Source: an uncultured Methanobrevibacter sp. (GTDB lineage Archaea; Methanobacteriota; Methanobacteria; Methanobacteriales; Methanobacteriaceae). From it: a stretch of 7,141 nucleotides of DNA. Location of the stretch: positions 1 to 7,141 of the forward strand of contig ONIK01000081.1 in NCBI GenBank assembly GCA_900317865.1, written 5' to 3'. The position numbers and the translations under genes are program-made. The notes below the pieces were generated by a model, which worked only from the letters and a program-made list of their open reading frames with translations, was not told where the DNA came from and searched no databases. Shown piece after piece: positions 3,762 to 7,141 of the stretch (within the stretch, counting starts at the first letter, position 1; each line of letters opens with the position of its first letter).

Positions 3762-5620
3762 AATTTTTGAATTTCTTCACGGACAATTTTATTAACTAGA
3801 CCGCCGTCTGCTTTACCTTTAAGCTGTTTCATACACATTCCCATTAAAGGCCCCATAGCTCCCATTTGACGTTCTTTAACCATTCCTTCATTTTGAGCTA
3901 CAATGTCTGCAATGATTTTAGCCACATCATCTTCACTCATCATGGTTAAATTGTTTTTCTCAGCTATTTCAGCAATATCATCATCAGGGGTTTTGATTGT
4001 TTCGACAGCTAGTTTACGAACACTATCTTTTGCAATTTTACCTTCAGATAAAAGAGTAAATATTCCTTTATAATGTTCTAAAGTTAATATATTAACATCA
4101 TAACCTTCTCTTTTGATTTCACGTAAATCATATGCAAGAAGTGATGCTACCGGTGTTGCATCTACATCAACATCCGCTAAAATAGCTTCAAACATATCTG
4201 CTTCTTGTCTTTTAACAAGTTGTGTTGCTAAATCTTCACTTAATTTATACTCTTTAATAATTCTGGCCTGTTTAACATCAGGTAATTCTGGTAAATTATT
4301 TGCAATAGGTTCAATTCTATCTTCAGTAATTTTAAATAATGGAATATCAGTTTCAAGATACATCCTGTTTGCTGTTGGAAGAGGTCTCATGTATTCGGTG
4401 TTTCCATCATCCAAAGCTTTACGGGTTTCCTCTACAACACCTTCTAAACCTAAAGCAGCTCTTCTTTTAACTTCTTCTAATGCAGAAATAGCTATGTCTT
4501 CATCATGAGCTACAATAATAAATGCATCATCATCACCAATATTTAAGAATTCTGTGACTTTATCAACTTCATCTTGTGTAATGCCGTAAGCAGGTAATTC
4601 ATCAGAGTGGAAAATACCTGAAACTCCACGTTTTTTTGCATAACTTGCAATTTCAGTTCCAAATCTTCTGCCTGGCTGTACTTCACGACCAATTAAACCG
4701 TTGTATCCTTTCAATACAACCGCTTTGATAGTTTCGGCAGATTTTAAAATTTTGGATTCGGTATCTACAAATAAGTCATCTAAAGTATGGATCTCTTCTA
4801 AGACTTCTGCATTTCTTTTTTCAAGTTCTTCTTTAATGTCGATTAATACTAATTGTCTTTGAACTTCTCTTTCAACAATTTCTGACATCAAATCCAAATC
4901 CTGAACACCTTTGATTTCAACACGAGCGCCTTTGGCAATTGAAATGTTTAAATCTTGTCTGATTGTTCCAAGTCCTCTTTTAACGTTGGTACTTCTTAAA
5001 ATTTGTCCAAGCATATATGCAACTTCACGAACTTGGGCAGGGTCATGCATAGATGGGTCTGTTGTAATTTCAGCTAAAGGAATACCTAATCTGTCTAATC
5101 TGAATTCTGTAAATCCGTCTTTGGTTTCAATCCTTCTTGCAGCATCTTCTTCTAGACCTAAACTTTCAATAACAACTCTTCCGTATGGTGTGTCCAGATA
5201 TCCGTCAGTTGCAACCATACCTGTTCTTTGAAATCCACCAGTGTTACTTCCATCAATTACCTGTTTTCTCATTGTATGGAATTCATCTACAATATGCATA
5301 TTCATTAAACATGCAATTGTAATACAAATATCTAATGCTTCTTCATTTAAACTGTGTGGTGGTTCATCATCGTTTTCAACAAGACAAGTATGTTTTTCAA
5401 AGTTTTCATATTTGAAATTAAGACCTCTTAATGATTCTTGCAGTGCTGCACGATCAATTTCTCCAAGCTCTGATTGTGTTGGTCTTAATTTTCTCTGAAT
5501 TAATTCGTTATAATCATCATCAACAAGTTCTGTTTTACATGGACAGAATAATTTATGCTCACTGTTTAATTGTTGGTGAATTTCAAGTCCCATTTTTAAT
5601 CCTAATTCATTATAATCCAT
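3755..5620 (-). CDS. gatE: Glutamyl-tRNA(Gln) amidotransferase subunit E
   Basis: GatE is the tRNA-binding and kinase/transamidase subunit of the archaeal GatDE complex. It activates the side chain of glutamate on mischarged Glu-tRNAGln with ATP and amidates it with ammonia channelled from GatD, making Gln-tRNAGln where no glutaminyl-tRNA synthetase exists. The protein has 621 residues, as expected. The GatB-like cradle begins with GLEIHQQL (11-18) and holds LFCPC (24-28), VIDGSNTGGFQRTG (121-134) and GLGTIRQDLNIS (216-227). An AspRS-like insertion, characteristic of GatE and absent from GatB, covers roughly 285-400, including RRFGTEIASYAKKRGVSGIF (318-337). The helical and YqeY-like tail ends with MGPLMGMCMKQLKGKADGG (589-607). 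GGTGAT (5624-5629), abutting the gatD stop codon, sits 3 nt before the ATG, so the two subunits are translationally linked. Cytosolic. Confidence 0.97.
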   Translation of the reverse strand: MDYNELGLKMGLEIHQQLNSEHKLFCPCKTELVDDDYNELIQRKLRPTQSELGEIDRAALQESLRGLNFKYENFEKHTCLVENDDEPPHSLNEEALDICITIACLMNMHIVDEFHTMRKQVIDGSNTGGFQRTGMVATDGYLDTPYGRVVIESLGLEEDAARRIETKDGFTEFRLDRLGIPLAEITTDPSMHDPAQVREVAYMLGQILRSTNVKRGLGTIRQDLNISIAKGARVEIKGVQDLDLMSEIVEREVQRQLVLIDIKEELEKRNAEVLEEIHTLDDLFVDTESKILKSAETIKAVVLKGYNGLIGREVQPGRRFGTEIASYAKKRGVSGIFHSDELPAYGITQDEVDKVTEFLNIGDDDAFIIVAHDEDIAISALEEVKRRAALGLEGVVEETRKALDDGNTEYMRPLPTANRMYLETDIPLFKITEDRIEPIANNLPELPDVKQARIIKEYKLSEDLATQLVKRQEADMFEAILADVDVDATPVASLLAYDLREIKREGYDVNILTLEHYKGIFTLLSEGKIAKDSVRKLAVETIKTPDDDIAEIAEKNNLTMMSEDDVAKIIADIVAQNEGMVKERQMGAMGPLMGMCMKQLKGKADGGLVNKIVREEIQKLI

Positions 5621-5629
5621 ATTATCACC

Positions 5630-6940
5630 TTAATTTAAAAAATCTTTAATTGATGATTTAACACTAAATTCACCTGCAATATTAGTTTGCATAATCTCTT
5701 TTACTTTATTGTAATCATCACTTTGACCTAATGCCCAACATAATTTGACATATGCTGTTTCAGGAGTCATGTCTTGAGCTGAAATTACTCCAGCATCAAT
5801 TAATTCACGGCCTGATGAGTAGACATTCATATTGATTCTACCATAAAGACACTGTGATGTCATGATTACAGGGATATTTTCATCTTTTGCTCTTTTAAAT
5901 GAACCAATTAATTCATTTGGAGTATGTCCAAGACCAGTACCTTCGATAACAAGTCCTTTATATCCTTTATCAATATGATATTCAATAAAGTCTTTTGAAA
6001 TTCCAGGAAAACTTTTTACAAGTCCAACTTTTTCTTCAATATTAGTATTGACTTCTAATTCATTTTCTCCACGTTTGGTATATGAATATTCCGGATTGAT
6101 GTTAATTTTTTTGTTTTCGATTTTAGCTATTGGTTGGGCATTAATGCTTCTGAAGGTGTCTCTTCTTGAAGTGTGCATTTTTCTAACCTTTGTACCCTTG
6201 TGTAAATAAGTAAAGTTATCATTTAAACTTCCATGCATACAGACACATACCTCTGCAATATCTCCTTTAGCAGCAATAACTGAATCAATTAAATTGATGT
6301 TAGCATCACTTGAAGGTCTGTCTGAACTCCTTTGGGCTCCGGTAATAATAACTGGAACGGGAGTTTTCAGCATAAAGCTCAATGCGGCTGATGTGTAGTG
6401 CATTGTATCGGTACCATGTGCTATTACAATACCGTCAGCACCATCTGAAATATCATTGGCTATTTCTTCAGCTGCTTTAACCCAGTATTCATGTTTCATG
6501 TCTTCACTAAAGATATTATATAGTGCTTTTACATTGTAATTGGCATAATCCAATAATTCAGGGTTTGCTTTAACTAAATCTGATGCTGTAAATTTTGGAT
6601 ATACTGCTCCAGTCCTATAGTCAATTACTGATGATACTGTACCACCGGTTGATATGACTGATATATTTTCTTTGGATGGATCTTTTGGAATTTCACTTTC
6701 ATCATAACCGATTTTAGGTTTATCTCCTTTTTCTACAAGCTCTGCTGTAGTGTTATCAATAGCTACACCAATATTGTAACCGCTTGACAATTTTAAAACT
6801 AGAAATCCATCTTCAGCATCTTCAGGACGGTCTAATAATATACCTGTATAGGAAATATCTTCTTTATGTACTTTAATTGTATCTCCTATACTTAAATTGT
6901 AATTTTCAATGTATTTTTCACTGTTTTCTTTATATGTCAT
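5630..6940 (-). CDS. gatD: Glutamyl-tRNA(Gln) amidotransferase subunit D (glutaminase)
   Basis: GatD is the L-asparaginase-like subunit that hydrolyses glutamine (or asparagine) and passes ammonia to GatE. The 436-residue protein has an N-terminal beta-barrel domain (about 17-70) and an asparaginase fold after it. The four catalytic residues of the family are present: Thr101 in ISTGGT (96-101), Thr177 and Asp178 in AHGTDTM (174-180), and Lys254 in KVRKMH; these match the numbering known from Methanothermobacter GatD. The extra N-terminal domain and the GatE neighbour distinguish it from a free asparaginase. The start has GTGAT (6944-6948) 3 nt before the ATG. Gaps are 9 nt to the upstream gene and 9 nt to gatE, so all three are surely one transcript. 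No separate promoter is visible. Confidence 0.97.
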   Translation of the reverse strand: MTYKENSEKYIENYNLSIGDTIKVHKEDISYTGILLDRPEDAEDGFLVLKLSSGYNIGVAIDNTTAELVEKGDKPKIGYDESEIPKDPSKENISVISTGGTVSSVIDYRTGAVYPKFTASDLVKANPELLDYANYNVKALYNIFSEDMKHEYWVKAAEEIANDISDGADGIVIAHGTDTMHYTSAALSFMLKTPVPVIITGAQRSSDRPSSDANINLIDSVIAAKGDIAEVCVCMHGSLNDNFTYLHKGTKVRKMHTSRRDTFRSINAQPIAKIENKKININPEYSYTKRGENELEVNTNIEEKVGLVKSFPGISKDFIEYHIDKGYKGLVIEGTGLGHTPNELIGSFKRAKDENIPVIMTSQCLYGRINMNVYSSGRELIDAGVISAQDMTPETAYVKLCWALGQSDDYNKVKEIMQTNIAGEFSVKSSIKDFLN

Positions 6941-6949
6941 TAAATCACA

Positions 6950-7141
6950 CTATGAATTGTTCTTAATCCATTCTGCTCCGGCATGTAAAACATCAATGTT
7001 AACATCCACTACTTTAGGTTTGGATGCAAACATTTCTTTAATTGCATTTTCATAGGATTCTGTTTTTAAAACATCTCCTAATTCAGTTAATGCACCTAAA
7101 AGAGCAGTATTTGCAGTTTTAGCATTTCCATGTTCTTCTGC
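6950..7141 (-). CDS. 2-oxoacid:ferredoxin oxidoreductase gamma-type subunit, C-terminal 63 residues
   Basis: An open frame enters from the right edge and ends at TAG (6950-6952). The last 63 residues start AEEHGNAKTANTALLGALTE, matching the conserved N-x(3)-LGAL segment near the end of gamma subunits of 2-oxoacid:ferredoxin oxidoreductases. The tail VNIDVLHAGAEWI fits the same family's closing strand and helix. These subunits work with a TPP- and FeS-containing partner to oxidise 2-oxoacids to acyl-CoA, or in reverse fix CO2 onto acyl-CoA. The beta subunit of indolepyruvate oxidoreductase (IorB) is my first guess; KorC- or PorC-type subunits are alternatives that this fragment cannot exclude. 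It lies 9 nt upstream of gatD. The N-terminus and catalytic partner are outside the window. Confidence 0.7.
   Translation of the reverse strand, partial: AEEHGNAKTANTALLGALTELGDVLKTESYENAIKEMFASKPKVVDVNIDVLHAGAEWIKNNS

Noticed and set aside
4113..5649. Several plus-strand open frames (4113-4508, 4911-5231, 5241-5498, 5431-5649)
   Set aside because: All are antisense to gatE, with the last running slightly beyond its start. Sequence is Ser/Leu/Ile-rich as expected from the complementary strand; no motifs or ribosome sites.

Overview
The window looks like a chromosomal stretch from a low-GC methanogenic archaeon, most likely a Methanobrevibacter or close relative. Four things point there. It carries GatD and GatE, whose two-subunit tRNA-dependent amidotransferase is known only from Archaea. 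It ends in a 2-oxoacid:ferredoxin oxidoreductase gamma-type subunit. Its promoters are TATA-type (TTTATATA) and transcription units end in bare T-runs. Most starts use a Shine-Dalgarno of the form GGTGAT or GTGAT, often exactly 3 nt before the ATG. The genus is inferred from style, not from a database match.

Left part (1-825). A minus-strand gene for a secreted, probably Ig-like or adhesin-like surface protein starts at 322 and leaves the window at its left edge. Its reading frame is broken near positions 60-137: the first frame gives a signal peptide and mature N-terminus, and a second frame continues a beta-rich Ig-like sequence to the edge. Divergent from it is a 503-bp AT-rich intergenic region that is unusually structured. 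It holds a TGCAAGC/GCTTGCA palindrome beside the candidate surface-protein promoter, two long perfect inverted repeats (502-528, 572-605), a possible 24-codon cationic peptide ORF, and a tandemly duplicated palindrome-plus-TATA module in front of the next gene.

Middle (826-2333). A plus-strand pair encodes a cysteine-type glutathione-peroxidase-family thiol peroxidase and an NADPH-type thioredoxin reductase. They form a plausible peroxide-detoxification unit: NADPH to TrxB, to a thioredoxin encoded elsewhere, to the peroxidase. The pair ends in a T-rich terminator and faces a convergent minus-strand operon.

Right part (2406-7141). The minus-strand order is oxidoreductase gamma subunit (3' end only), gatD, gatE, then an acidic amino acid/dicarboxylate:cation symporter. 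The first three are separated by only 9 nt each and are surely co-transcribed. The symporter follows after 53 nt that contain a hairpin overlapping the gatE stop codon. GatD releases ammonia and glutamate from glutamine, GatE uses the ammonia to convert Glu-tRNAGln to Gln-tRNAGln, and the symporter retains the residues used for acidic substrates, so this block has a glutamate/glutamine theme.

The strongest candidate for something undescribed is the control region of the peroxidase/reductase unit. It has two copies of TTTAGG-TAYT-CCTAAA 71 bp apart, each 13 bp before a TATA box, with a further inverted repeat around the first TATA box. The same TTTAGG/CCTAAA half-sites reappear, more widely spaced, before the symporter.
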